A DNA stretch of 64,000 bases from an uncultured Clostridium sp. (lineage in GTDB: Bacteria > Bacillota > Clostridia > TANB77 > CAG-508), in the NCBI GenBank assembly GCA_930989765.1, contig CAKNNA010000002.1, positions 1 to 64,000 of the forward strand, read 5' to 3'. The notes below the pieces were generated by a model that made no database searches, was not told where the DNA came from, and was given only the letters and a program-made list of their open reading frames with translations. Positions 1-9,142 of the stretch are shown in pieces. The position numbers and the translations under genes were made by a program. Every line of letters begins with the position of its first letter. Positions within the stretch are counted from its first letter, which is position 1.

Positions 1-104
1 GCCATATGTTTAATAAAAAAGAAAATTAAGTTACTATTCACTAAAATTACAATTTCTAAATTACTTAATGAAAAATAGAATAATAAAACATAAGGAGGTT
101 GGAA

Positions 105-356
105 ATGAAAAGATGTAAAAATTGCAAATATTGGATACATGACCAAGAATCCGAAAAAGCATTTAACGAAAATTTTGGTTCATGCAAAAACAAAAAGTTT
201 GCATATATAGAAGATATAGAATCAAATAATCTAAAAAGAAATAAAGAAATATACAATGATTATCATGTTATATACGAAGATTATGATGGACATTGGGCTA
301 GATTAAAAACTAATAAAGACTTTGGATGTATTGACTTTGAAGAAAAACAAAAATAA
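105..356 (+). CDS. Small four-cysteine protein
   Basis: Hypothetical protein of 83 residues. It starts CKNCKYW and has two more cysteines, one in an N-terminal GSC and one in a C-terminal FGCIDFE, a layout typical of small zinc-binding proteins on phages and conjugative elements. The ATG at 105 is preceded at ideal distance by AAGGAGG (92-98), so I prefer it to the upstream TTG at 99. Function unknown; metal binding is inferred from the cysteine spacing only. Confidence 0.7.
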   Translation: MKRCKNCKYWIHDQESEKAFNENFGSCKNKKFAYIEDIESNNLKRNKEIYNDYHVIYEDYDGHWARLKTNKDFGCIDFEEKQK

Positions 357-380
357 CAGGTTACGCCTGTTATTTTTTTA
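352..380. terminator. Bidirectional hairpin terminator
   Basis: AATAACAGG (352-360) pairs with CCTGTTATT (366-374) around a 5-base loop and is followed by a T run; an A run precedes it on the other side. It separates two convergent genes, and the stop codon of the leftward gene lies in its right arm. Confidence 0.8.
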
Positions 381-684
381 TATCTTTAAAATTTTGTTCA
401 TTAGTTGCTTGTATATACTTTTGAATTTGAGAAATAGAATTTTTATGAATCTTTTTTAAATTTTCTATGTTTTCATCTTTGGAAATGCCACCTAATATAC
501 ATATTCTTTTTTTATCAAATACTCCAATGTATGTAAGAAAAGCAATTGTAAATATAGCATTGATGTAATTTGAATCACAATTGTTTCCACATTCTGACTT
601 TATCTGATTAGTAATATTCTTAAAAGCCTGATTTCCATGTTTTTCAAGAAATATTTTACTAAATTCTATCCCTAAATCTTCCAT
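370..684 (-). CDS. Hypothetical protein
   Basis: A 104-residue, mainly helical protein with no motif I recognise. It has a hydrophobic stretch (AIFTIAFLTYIGVF) too short and isolated to call a membrane segment with confidence. An AGGGTG ribosome-binding site precedes the ATG. It is the last gene of the leftward block containing the integrase; a 130-base spacer separates it from the integrase stop. Confidence 0.6.
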   Translation of the reverse strand: MEDLGIEFSKIFLEKHGNQAFKNITNQIKSECGNNCDSNYINAIFTIAFLTYIGVFDKKRICILGGISKDENIENLKKIHKNSISQIQKYIQATNEQNFKDIKK

Positions 685-813
685 ATTATCACACCCTATT
701 ATATTTTATTTAAAATAGTATGTTTCTTACTATGATTATTTATACATATTTTATATTACTAGCTTATAAAAAATTTTTCTAGTAAAATTTGTCGAAAAAT
801 ACTAAAATTTTAT

Positions 814-1681
814 TTATAAACGATTAGATAACTCTAAAATATCTTTATTATGGTTATCTATATATTTTCTTGTTGTTTTAGTGCTTGCGTGCCCTAGTTG
901 TGATGCAATTTGTATTTCACTATAACCGAGCTTTATAGTATGCAATTGAACTGTAAAAATGCCTTAATAAATGTGGATGTAAGTCTTTTATATTTACATC
1001 AGTATTATATTTTTCTAAAAGTCTATTTACCACATTTCTTGATAATGGTTTGTTCTTATAATATTTGCTTTTCTTTCCTACGAACAAATATGGATTTTCT
1101 TGATTACACATTTCTCTTTCTTCTAAATAGTCTTTTATAGCTCTATACATTTTATCATTTATAGTTACCTCTCTATATTTTTCACCTTTTCCTATAATAG
1201 CAATAAATCTTTCTTCCAAATGTATTTGAGTTAGTTTAATATTTACAATTTCATTTGCACGAAGTCCACCATAAGTTGCAAGAATTAATATACAGTTATC
1301 TCGTTTATTCTCTGCTGTTTTATGTATCAATTTATTTATATCTTTTTCATCAGGTGCATCCTCTTTTACAAAAATTGTAGGAATTTTTATATAGTCTCTT
1401 TTATCTATTACTATATCACATTGTATGCCAGTATCAACTAAAAACTCATTATATTTTTTTAGAGCATTTAGGTTTCTATTTATTGTTGTTGGCTTTTGAT
1501 TAATATTATTCTTTAAATATGATTTATAACTTTGTATATCAGAACTATTTAACTTTACTAAAGTTTCTCCATAACTATCATAATAATAATTCATATATTT
1601 ATTTACATCTAGCAAATAAGAATTATATGTGTTTTCGCTCAATTTGTTATCTATCATATATTTTTTGAATCTTTCTAACAT
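814..1681 (-). CDS. Tyrosine recombinase/integrase, interrupted by in-frame CGG
   Basis: Site-specific recombinase expected to excise and integrate the element. An N-terminal SAM-like core-binding domain is followed by a catalytic domain with Arg in YGGLRANEI, HLLRH (HxxR), and, after the shift, QLGHAST and the nucleophile Tyr in RKYID. The 0-frame runs into a stop just after in-frame CGG (926-928, complement). Skipping the C gives AGYSEIQIASQLGHAS and an open frame to the stop at 814, for 288 residues. The ATG at 1681 follows AAGGGGTG; the longer upstream start lacks a site. Without the +1 shift the catalytic His and Tyr are lost, so the protein would be inactive. Confidence 0.85.
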
Positions 1682-1694
1682 ATTTTCACCCCTT

Positions 1695-1808
1695 GTCAAT
1701 TATGTTACATATAATTAATAGTATTATAGTCAATTATGTTACATATATTATTTAATTATTATCTATATTTCTCTTCTTTTGTAACATAAGTGTAGTTATG
1801 TTACATAT
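1695..1808. repeat. Palindromic TATGTTACATA repeats upstream of integrase
   Basis: An identical 18-mer, GTCAATTATGTTACATAT, occurs at 1695-1712 and 1729-1746. A shorter copy TTATGTTACATAT is at 1796-1808, and the inverse GTAACATAA is at 1781-1789. The core TATGT-N-ACATA is itself a dyad. The location just upstream of the integrase start suits operator sites for a regulator or arm-type recombinase binding sites; the sequence does not decide which. Confidence 0.6.
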
Positions 1809-1857
1809 AAATTACTTTATTTTTTTGCTCTATATATTATATATAGAGCAATGATAA

Positions 1858-2157
1858 TTACATTTTCATAGATAGAGCATTTAAAATAATTTCAATACCA
1901 ATTGCAACACCATTTTTGAAAAACAATTCATTTTCTTTACGATAATATGAGCCTGTTGCTAAACTATAATCTAGTATCAAATTATGTAATTGTTTTCTAT
2001 TTTTTGGATGTATTTTTTTTCTTATAAAATTAGTAATCTTTTTATCTGCAAGAGTTACACTTTCATCTAGTTTTTCTCTTTCCGGATCATCAAAATCAAA
2101 ATATCCTTCATCTTCTATCTTGTCAAATATCATACTTATAATGTCTTTGTCATTCAT
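1858..2157 (-). CDS. Small helical protein, DUF6809-like layout
   Basis: A 99-residue protein of unknown function. The N-terminus is acidic (FDFDDPEREK), the middle is charged and helical, and the C-terminus is a hydrophobic helix (FFKNGVAIGIEIILNAL). This resembles small DUF6809-type proteins of Clostridia, a judgement by eye only. It lies 22 bases downstream of the next leftward gene, suggesting co-transcription. The ribosome-binding site is a G-rich run about 13 bases from the ATG, longer than usual spacing. Confidence 0.6.
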   Translation of the reverse strand: MNDKDIISMIFDKIEDEGYFDFDDPEREKLDESVTLADKKITNFIRKKIHPKNRKQLHNLILDYSLATGSYYRKENELFFKNGVAIGIEIILNALSMKM

Positions 2158-2179
2158 TGAATCAATATTCCCCCCCTCT

Positions 2180-2524
2180 CTAAATATTTTTGAATAATAT
2201 CAAATCTTTTTTTATATATGATATTATCTCTGGAATGTTATCTTTCTGCATTTCCAATACTTCTTTTGGTGGAAACAATTTGCAAGTTCCTGGTGTAAAT
2301 GCCAAATCTATTAAAAAGCAAATTTTATCAATACTTATTTGGAAATAATGTAATGCTACAATATAATAGGTTATTGCAAAATAATTAAATAAATATTCAT
2401 CTAAATTTACTTTTTGTTTTATAATCAAAGGCACTTTAAGTTTTTGACATACTCTAGTTGATAATTTTTCAAAATTTTCTCTTCCATGCCTAGCAATCCA
2501 ATAAGTGAAAAAAAGCCTTTCCAT
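2180..2524 (-). CDS. Hypothetical protein
   Basis: A 114-residue protein with hydrophobic and aromatic patches (YLFNYFAITYYIVALHYFQI) and no motif I recognise. Start choice is firm: AAGGGAGG sits 5-6 bases before the ATG. It is the first gene of the leftward block that continues through the 99-residue gene and the integrase, so it may belong to the integration/regulation module. Confidence 0.6.
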   Translation of the reverse strand: MERLFFTYWIARHGRENFEKLSTRVCQKLKVPLIIKQKVNLDEYLFNYFAITYYIVALHYFQISIDKICFLIDLAFTPGTCKLFPPKEVLEMQKDNIPEIISYIKKDLILFKNI

Positions 2525-2680
2525 ATTTTCCTCCCTTCTGTTTTTATTTTACAAAAATGTTTTATATAAAGAAATGTTGAAGATAAAAAAAATTTTTCAC
2601 TTGTACTTATTGATACTGTAAGAATATAAGAAATTTTATTAAAAAAATTTAGAAAGAGCCCTATGAAAATCGACTATTTT

Positions 2681-2696
2681 TATTGATATATCAATA
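2681..2696. promoter_or_regulatory. Perfect 16-bp palindrome, probable operator
   Basis: TATTGATATATCAATA is a perfect palindrome in the divergent intergenic region between the leftward integrase block and the rightward operon. Half-site-like TTATTGATA/TTATTGAAA sequences occur on both sides (about 2605 and 2720). The position fits a repressor site controlling both directions. No regulator is adjacent; the XRE genes near 20 kb are candidates. Confidence 0.45.
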
Positions 2697-2770
2697 AAAA
2701 AAATATTTTTTATGTGTTTATTGAAATATGTTAGAAATATTTGTAAAATATAAGTGTGTAAAAGATTATG

Positions 2771-2872
2771 TTATAGTTATAAAAAACTATAACTATCCAT
2801 AAAGATTTATCTTTATGGCATAACTACTAAAATAAAGTTAGTAGTAGTTTTTCTACATTTTTTATGATGTAG
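2771..2872 (+). other. Array of four consecutive hairpins in 5' leader
   Basis: Four stem-loops follow each other: TTATAGTT/AACTATAA (2771-2792), a 10-bp stem CCATAAAGAT/ATCTTTATGG (2797-2818), ACTACTAA/TTAGTAGT (2823-2845) and CTACAT/ATGTAG (2853-2872). They occupy the untranslated leader before the long rightward operon. Only the third is followed by a short T run, so at most one resembles a terminator. The rest of 2525-3067 holds no gene I can support. Confidence 0.55.
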
Positions 2873-3067
2873 CATAATATGGGTATTAGCTATAATAAAT
2901 ATATAGATTATTTGTTATGCTTATATAAAAAAGAAAGTAATATATCTAAAAGTATCGCCCCCATTTTTAGATTACTACTTTCTCTTTTTTTGCCCAAATT
3001 TAAAGGAAAGGAGGATTATCAAAAAAATCTTTTTTACACAAAAATAATGGAAGGAGATTTAGTTATT

Positions 3068-3430
3068 ATGAAAAATGGATTTAGTTTTGAACTGTATGAA
3101 ACTATATTTAAAAATTGTTTTCTACATAGTTCAAGATATTCTAATGGAGATTTACAACTTAGTTTATTTGGTACAGACCCAGCTACAAACGAAACTGCAC
3201 ATTTTGCTGATATTTCACTTGAACAAAATAGTAAAGCATTAAGAGATGATGAAGTTGTGGTTGACTGTAAGTTCAAGCCTACCCTAATACCACAATTATT
3301 AGAGTTAGGTATAATCAAAAATCAAACAGGAATATGCCCTATAAAAAATAACATATATCCAGTTTATACTATTGATTTAACAAAAGTACAAAAAAATTAT
3401 TATTATGCACAAGAATTAGTTGCTGCATAG
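3068..3430 (+). CDS. Hypothetical ICE protein, first gene of rightward operon
   Basis: A 120-residue protein, apparently beta-rich, with SSRYSNGDLQLSLFGTD and CKFKPTLIPQLLELGI segments. Function unknown. The open frame extends upstream to 2879, but the translation there looks unconstrained, and GGAAGGAG stands 11 bases before the ATG at 3068, so I start it there. The C-terminus is ELVAA, one of seven proteins of this operon ending in Ala-Ala. Confidence 0.65.
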   Translation: MKNGFSFELYETIFKNCFLHSSRYSNGDLQLSLFGTDPATNETAHFADISLEQNSKALRDDEVVVDCKFKPTLIPQLLELGIIKNQTGICPIKNNIYPVYTIDLTKVQKNYYYAQELVAA

Positions 3431-3452
3431 TAGAATGAAAGGAATGAAAAAT

Positions 3453-4533
3453 ATGGAACAAACAAGGTATGTAAATTTACCAATAATTCGGAAGAATCCA
3501 ACATGGAGAACAAGTAGAAACAGCAAATGGTAAAAAAAGAGCAAAAGAATTAGGTCATTTTATTGCAAAAGTACAAGACCAATTTATGCAAGGCTACTTA
3601 CAAAAATTTGATGAGCTATATAAAGGAAAGACATTTATTGAGATAGAGTTTATAAGTGATGAGCCTTTTTCAGCAAAATATTCAAGATCAAATCAATCAG
3701 GCCAAGTATGTTATTGTATGTTTGGAACAGACCAAGCAAATCAAAAGACAAAAGATGGTTGGCAAAAAGTCGATTGTTTAGGACAAGAATGTCAATATAG
3801 ACAGAAAAAAGAAAATGGTCCATCTGATTGTAAAAAAGTAGGTTGGCTAAAATTCTTAATACCTAAGATTGCAACAGATAGAATATGGCTTATGAAAACT
3901 ACAAGTACACAAGCAATAGATTCACTTAATGAATATTTTTCTTTACAAAAAGCACAAGGTAATAGTGTTAAAGGAAGATATATTTTATTCTTAAAACAAG
4001 TTGAAAATTCTAAAGATGGTAAAACTTTTAATAATTATATCGTTGATATTATGAAAAAAGAAGATTTTTATTCAGTTACAAAAAACCCAGAAATTGAAGT
4101 AAATAGACAAGAACAATCCACAGCAAATGTACAAACTGTGAATAACAGTGTAGAAAATACCCAAAAACAAGAAAATAAGAAAACACAAGAAAAAGTAAAA
4201 GAAACTAAAAACAAAACTACAAAAGGAAAGACTAAAACAACAAAAAAAATTATAATTGAGGAAAACCCTGATGTTGATAAATGCTACTATTTTACAGGAC
4301 ATCATACAGAAACTTTTAACAAAGATGGAAAACCAAAAGAATATTTTATTGGCGAGTTTTATGATATGACTGATAAACCTATAAATTTTATTGTTAAACC
4401 AGAGCTTATTGATACAATATTAGAATGTGGTATTGGCTCTGTATTTGAGGCAGAGATACAAGAGTTTAAAGATAAAAAAATTATATCAGAAGTAAAATTC
4501 GTACAAAATAACGAAAAAAATATAGCAGCATAA
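3453..4533 (+). CDS. Cys-rich protein, possible gp3/RDF-like, interrupted by in-frame CGG
   Basis: A conserved-looking mobile-element protein of 359 residues once the CGG at 3489-3491 is shifted by +1. The 0-frame gives 12 residues then CGG and an early stop; skipping the C gives NLPIIGRIQHGEQV and an open frame to 4533. The middle has cysteines (QVCYC, DCLGQECQY, DCKK) followed by VGWLKFLIP and a long basic linker (about residues 200-260), then a second small domain. The Cys plus GWLKFLIP layout recalls gp3-like recombination directionality factors of phages, an impression to be tested by profile search. Ends NIAA. Confidence 0.65.
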
Positions 4534-4660
4534 GAAAGGCAATTCTTATACTACTAGTTATTTACAAATGTCATTTGCATTAATTGTATATATAATACAT
4601 AAAAAAAATCTAAAAGTCAATATTGAACAAAAAAATTAAATAAAAAAAGGAGAATATACA

Positions 4661-4880
4661 ATGTATAATAAATTCAAAAAAAATCATAAGGTATTTGTAT
4701 ATCGGTCCTGGTGAAAATGCTGGTGTTTTTTATAAAAATTTACCAGCTATTATTATTGAAAGAGATTCTTATTATAGAGATTATTTAGTCCGATTTAAAA
4801 ATGGAACTGAGGATTGGATAAAACCACAATATTTAAGAAATCCTTATGAACGAAAAAATAAAAAATCAAAAAATAGATAA
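4661..4880 (+). CDS. Small SH3/agenet-like protein, interrupted by in-frame CGG
   Basis: A 72-residue protein once the CGG at 4703-4705 is shifted by +1. The 0-frame stops two codons later; skipping the C gives KVFVYGPGENAGVFYKNL and an open frame to 4880. The short strands (AIIIERDSYYRDYLVRFKNGTEDWI) look like a small beta-barrel of the SH3 or Tudor type. AAAAGGAGA precedes the ATG, and only 12 bases separate it from the Rad50-like gene, so the two are probably translated together. Function unknown. Confidence 0.65.
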
Positions 4881-4892
4881 AGGAGTTAAATT

Positions 4893-6875
4893 ATGAAAGT
4901 TGATTATATAAAAACAATTGGATTTAGAAAATTCAAAGGTGTATTTGAAACCAAATTATTTGATACTACTAATATTACTGGAAAAAATCGTTCTGGAAAA
5001 AGCAATATACTATATGCAATTGTAAATATAATGTTAGGAACTAATTTGTCTGGAGATGAAAAATCATGTCTTATACATCGCAAATGTGATGCATCTTATG
5101 GAGAACTGCATTTTACAGATAATCAAGGAATTAAACATATATTAGTTCGTGGTAAAAATAAAGTTGGTACAAAAAACAATTTTCTTACTCTTGATGGAAA
5201 ACCAGTTACTCAAAATGAACTTATTAGCTTTTATAAAGATAAAAAATTATTTTTATCTATTATAAATCCACTCTATTTCTTAAGCAAGAAACCTGCAGAA
5301 CAAAAAGAAATGGTAGATAAATATTTATCTGATATAAAACCATTTGAAATATTTAATAAGTTAAGTGATTTGCAAAAGCAAAATCTACTTAAAAGATATT
5401 TTAAAATCAATGTAAGAGAAATATATGATAAGTTTTCTGAAGAAGAACTAAAAGAACTTTATTCTTCTTATAAATTACAAGAAATTACTAATAAACAATT
5501 CGAGGAATTATCACAAAAGGAATTATTTAGTAGTTTCAAAGATGTTATTTTAAGAGATGTAAAATATTATTATATGCTTTCTCCAAAAGAACAAGAGGAA
5601 TTTGTAAATATGCATATATTAAATATATTTATGGATATTGCTTATGATAATTTAGAACTAGAAGATCAAAAAATATTAGAAGGTATCCCTCAAGATATAC
5701 CAACTTATATGTCAGAGTTAAATCAAGATATTAAGAAATCTGAAAGTTATATTACTACTTTAAATGGAAAAATTGATTATGCACAAAATATAGCAGATGA
5801 AAAATTACCTGAAACCAAAAAGTTTGAGAAAGAAGTTGAACTTTCACTTGCCTATCAAGAATTAGATTCATTATCTAATGATAAACAAATTAAAGATAAA
5901 GAAAATCAAAAGCAAAAAGTAGAAGATTTAGAAAAGGAAATTTTGAATGTATCAACAGAAATCACTGAACTTGAAAAGACAATGAAAACTGGTAAACAAA
6001 AATATTTAGCAATTAAAGAAGGTACAAATTGTATCTGCCCTACTTGCGAACAACATATACAAAATGAATCAAAAGAAAAGACTATTACTAATATGAAAAA
6101 AGATTTGACAAATGCTTTTAATAGAAAAAATACATTGGAGACTAAACAAAAAGACTTGAAATTCAAACTAGCAATGGAAAGATGTCAATATCACGCATTA
6201 GGTGGAGATACTATTATAGATAATAGTAAAAAAATTGCTAATCTAAAGGAAAACATAAATAAATTAGAATTAGAGAAAAAAGAGATAGAAAGATTTAATA
6301 ATGAAATTTCCATCAAAGAAAAAAATATAGAAAATGCTAAAATTGACATATCTAATTTTAATAAGCAAATTGTTACTCAAAATAAATATATAGAACAATT
6401 AAAAGATGCTAGAAAAGTTGCACAAAAGTTATATATTGCATACATTGAAGAAAAGATGAAACTTGCTAAACAATATTTAAAAGATGTTAAAGTAAAGTTT
6501 TATTCTGTGTTAAAAACTACTGGAGAAATCAAAGAAGATTTTATCATTACATATAAAGGAAATCCTTTGTCTAATCTATCTAGGTCAGAAACTATTGCAA
6601 CAGCATTAGAATTTGCTAATATGTTTAATCAAATAGCAAGAACTAATTTTCCTATTTTTATTGATGATATGGAATCTTGTGCTGATTATGACTTTATAAA
6701 AGATTATTCAAGCAATTCACAATTAATAGTATCTAATGTAGTTAAAGGCTCAAATTTAAAAATTGCAGATTATTATAATACTGATAATTGTACTATTATA
6801 AAACCTGTGATAACAAATGCAAAAACTTTCAATACTTATCGCAAAAATAATACTGCTATTCCAAGAGCAGCATAA
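4893..6875 (+). CDS. Rad50/SbcC-like AAA ATPase with zinc hook
   Basis: A 660-residue SMC-type ATPase likely involved in processing or protecting DNA ends. An N-terminal Walker A (GKNRSGKSN, about residue 31), long coiled coils, a hook CICPTC (Cys380, 382, 385) at the coiled-coil apex, and a C-terminal half with NPLSNLSRSE as a degenerate ABC signature and FPIFIDDMES as Walker B are visible. The size is small for Rad50/SbcC. No SbcD/Mre11 nuclease is adjacent, so partner and activity are inferred. AAAGGAG precedes the ATG. Ends IPRAA. Confidence 0.8.
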   Translation: MKVDYIKTIGFRKFKGVFETKLFDTTNITGKNRSGKSNILYAIVNIMLGTNLSGDEKSCLIHRKCDASYGELHFTDNQGIKHILVRGKNKVGTKNNFLTLDGKPVTQNELISFYKDKKLFLSIINPLYFLSKKPAEQKEMVDKYLSDIKPFEIFNKLSDLQKQNLLKRYFKINVREIYDKFSEEELKELYSSYKLQEITNKQFEELSQKELFSSFKDVILRDVKYYYMLSPKEQEEFVNMHILNIFMDIAYDNLELEDQKILEGIPQDIPTYMSELNQDIKKSESYITTLNGKIDYAQNIADEKLPETKKFEKEVELSLAYQELDSLSNDKQIKDKENQKQKVEDLEKEILNVSTEITELEKTMKTGKQKYLAIKEGTNCICPTCEQHIQNESKEKTITNMKKDLTNAFNRKNTLETKQKDLKFKLAMERCQYHALGGDTIIDNSKKIANLKENINKLELEKKEIERFNNEISIKEKNIENAKIDISNFNKQIVTQNKYIEQLKDARKVAQKLYIAYIEEKMKLAKQYLKDVKVKFYSVLKTTGEIKEDFIITYKGNPLSNLSRSETIATALEFANMFNQIARTNFPIFIDDMESCADYDFIKDYSSNSQLIVSNVVKGSNLKIADYYNTDNCTIIKPVITNAKTFNTYRKNNTAIPRAA

Positions 6876-6935
6876 AAATTATTTTAGAAAAGGCAGATAT
6901 AGTCTGTCTTTTTCTGATTATTAAAGGAGTGCAAA

Positions 6936-7728
6936 ATGTATGAATTAAAAAATACGGAATTTAAAAAAGCTTATGATGAGTTATGTTCTTTTCATGATAG
7001 ACTATCCATTTTTTCTGATTTCGTAAAGATGTGTGCCATAAGCATTTATAATTCTTTTGCAAAAAATGAAGAATTAGAAAATGAATATTTAAGAACAATA
7101 AATTCCTATAATAAAAAGGAGCAAGAGTTATTTATAAAAATGTTTGGGGAATTGATTATGATGTATGAAGATAGTAAAAAAATCGTAGATATCTTAGGGC
7201 CAATCTATATGAATATATCATCAAAGAATAGAAATTTAGGTCAAGTATTTACACCTGAACATGTTGCAGAATTAATGGCGGAAATGTCAGTAACTGATGA
7301 AAATTTACTTAAAGAAAAAGTCCAAACAAATGGATACATAACAGTTATGGATCCGGCCTGTGGTTCTGGACGGATTAGTTTTAGCTTATGCAAAAGTATT
7401 AAATAAACACAATATAGATTATCAAAAAGATTTATTTATTGATGTAACAGATATTTCAAGTACATGTGTTTATATGACATATATACAATTATCATTATAT
7501 GGAATACCTGCAATAGTAAAATGTGGTGATTCAATATCACAAAAGATGAAGTTTAGAATGGAAACTCCATTATATTTTTTACAATATTGGAAATTTAGAA
7601 ATGCTTTTGTAAAAAATTCAAAAAATATGATGAACTCAAATCAAAATAAAATTATTGTTGATAAAACAATACAAAATCAATTTAAAGAGGTTATGATTAA
7701 AGGAAATTGTCAAATCTCTTTGTTTTAA
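6936..7728 (+). CDS. N6-adenine methylase-like protein, interrupted by in-frame CGG
   Basis: The N-terminal helical part leads into NLGQVFTPEHVAELMAEM and methylase motif I, DPACGSGG, which exists only if the CGG at 7371-7373 is shifted by +1; the reading then continues LVLAYAKVLNKHN to the stop at 7728 (263 residues). The 0-frame gives DPACGSGR and then unrelated sequence with a stop at 7406. I see no motif IV (N/D-PP-Y/F), so it may bind SAM without methylating DNA, as do short HsdM-like proteins of mobile elements. The restored Gly matches the family consensus. Confidence 0.8.
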
Positions 7729-7747
7729 AAGAAAGGAAGATTTACAT

Positions 7748-8164
7748 ATGAAAATTAAATGTTTATTAGTAATGCCAAATAAAGAGGTACAAAAAGTTAA
7801 AATCCCAGCAAGCACAAAATTTATAAAGGCTTTTATAGGAGATAATTTATTAAAAATAAGAGCAAATGAAAACAACTTAATAATTGCAAATCAAAATGCA
7901 GAAAATGATGAATTTAATAGATTCTTTCAAGGATGCATCTTGTATGGTACTTTTATTGTTGTTTCAATAAAAAACAAAAAAATTACTTCAATGAAAAAGA
8001 AAGATACAAGGAAGTTTTACAATATGTTTAAACTTTCAAAACATCAAAAGAAAATAAACCATTACAAAGAAGAATTTTTAGAAGAATACTATTATAGACA
8101 AAGAAAAATTAAAGAAAAAAATAGAATGCATAATAAAGAATTTATCTTTAAAAATGCTGCATAA
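7748..8164 (+). CDS. DUF3846-like hypothetical protein
   Basis: A 138-residue protein. Its first half (KCLLVMPNKEVQKVKI through CILYGTFIVVS) resembles the DUF3846 fold common on clostridial phages and ICEs; the second half is a basic helix. Function unknown. Ends KNAA and is followed by GAAAGGAAG, the ribosome-binding site of the next gene. Similarity is by eye. Confidence 0.6.
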   Translation: MKIKCLLVMPNKEVQKVKIPASTKFIKAFIGDNLLKIRANENNLIIANQNAENDEFNRFFQGCILYGTFIVVSIKNKKITSMKKKDTRKFYNMFKLSKHQKKINHYKEEFLEEYYYRQRKIKEKNRMHNKEFIFKNAA

Positions 8165-8181
8165 GAAAGGAAGTAATTTAT

Positions 8182-8826
8182 ATGAAATATTTAGCAATGG
8201 TTGTTTTAAATCCTAATATTAGTAAAAGAAAAATTGATTTTATTCAAGGTGGAATAGTAACACTTTTTGAACAAAAAAGTAAAGTAAAAAAGACTTATTT
8301 TTTAGGAAGAAAAAAATTAGAATATCCTGTAAAAAATTATACAGAAGGTTATCATCTTAAATTCGATATAGAGTGTAATGAGAAGAAAATATCACAAATT
8401 AAAGATATTTTAAAATCAAATAGTAATGTTATTTTCAACTTCATTGTTAATAATGATGTAGAAAAAAATACATTACCTATTTTGAAAAAGGTTAGAAATC
8501 CTTTTAGAACAACACCTACAGTTGATTATATGAAAAAAAATACATCTTCTCAAAAAGTATATATGCTAATTAGCAAAAATTTAAAGTTACCTTTTGCAGA
8601 ATCAAATATTCTTGCTATCAGTGAAGATATAGACAGAATTCTTGAAATTGCTGCTAAAAAGTTGCAAGAATTTATTTATGTGAAAGGCTTTCATACTATT
8701 AAAGAATTAAAAAATATGAGAGATATTGAAAATGAACTTAAAAAATATTGGAAAGTTCAATTTACATTAGGCGACAACATAAATGTAGGACAAGAATTAT
8801 TAATTCAAGAAAAAATGATGATATAA
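8182..8826 (+). CDS. Ribosomal protein bS6-like, long form
   Basis: A 214-residue protein whose first 90 residues (MKYLAMVVLNPN, FLGRKKLEYPVKNYTEGYHLKFDIE) follow the bS6 pattern: an opening strand, then the GRKKLEYPVK loop equivalent to GRRRLAYPI in genuine S6, then a strand. The second half is a separate alpha/beta domain I cannot assign. Genuine bS6 is about 95 residues, so this is an extended paralogue. It is followed by a second, normal-length S6-like gene and ssb, imitating the chromosomal rpsF-ssb order without rpsR. A role in modified ribosomes or in nucleic-acid binding is possible; neither is shown. Confidence 0.65.
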   Translation: MKYLAMVVLNPNISKRKIDFIQGGIVTLFEQKSKVKKTYFLGRKKLEYPVKNYTEGYHLKFDIECNEKKISQIKDILKSNSNVIFNFIVNNDVEKNTLPILKKVRNPFRTTPTVDYMKKNTSSQKVYMLISKNLKLPFAESNILAISEDIDRILEIAAKKLQEFIYVKGFHTIKELKNMRDIENELKKYWKVQFTLGDNINVGQELLIQEKMMI

Positions 8827-8840
8827 GGAGGATTTTATTT

Positions 8841-9119
8841 ATGAACAATTATGAAACAATTTTTTTGATGAAAGACGATATTACAGAAGAACAAAGAAAT
8901 ACTGTTATAGAAGAAATACGAGATTATCTTACTAAAAACGGAAAAATATCAGAGGAAGAAAATTTAGGTAAAAAGAAATTAGCTTATAAAGTTAGAGAAT
9001 ATGAATATGCTTATTATTACTTAATTCAATTTGTAGGAAAAGCAGATATTATATCTGAATTAGAAAGAAAATATCGTATTAATGAAAATATATTAAAGTT
9101 TATAACTATCAAAAGATAG
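8841..9119 (+). CDS. Ribosomal protein bS6-like
   Basis: 92 residues, the usual length of bS6. The sequence MNNYETIFLMKDDITEEQ, LGKKKLAYKVREYEYAYYYLIQF and the C-terminal RINENILKFITIKR follow S6 throughout (opening MxxYE, the KKLAY loop, the YYY strand, and the final ILRF-like strand). AAGGAGG (8825-8831) fixes the ATG at 8841; the longer open frame upstream overlaps the previous gene. It lies 23 bases before ssb. An ICE-borne copy could replace host S6 or serve as an RNA/DNA-binding partner of SSB. Confidence 0.85.
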   Translation: MNNYETIFLMKDDITEEQRNTVIEEIRDYLTKNGKISEEENLGKKKLAYKVREYEYAYYYLIQFVGKADIISELERKYRINENILKFITIKR

Positions 9120-9142
9120 ATACAGAAAGGAAGGAATTAATT

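Noticed and set aside
2879..3067. N-terminal extension of the 3068 gene
   Set aside because: No ribosome-binding site at 2879, unconstrained translation, and it would overlap the hairpin leader; the ATG at 3068 has GGAAGGAG.
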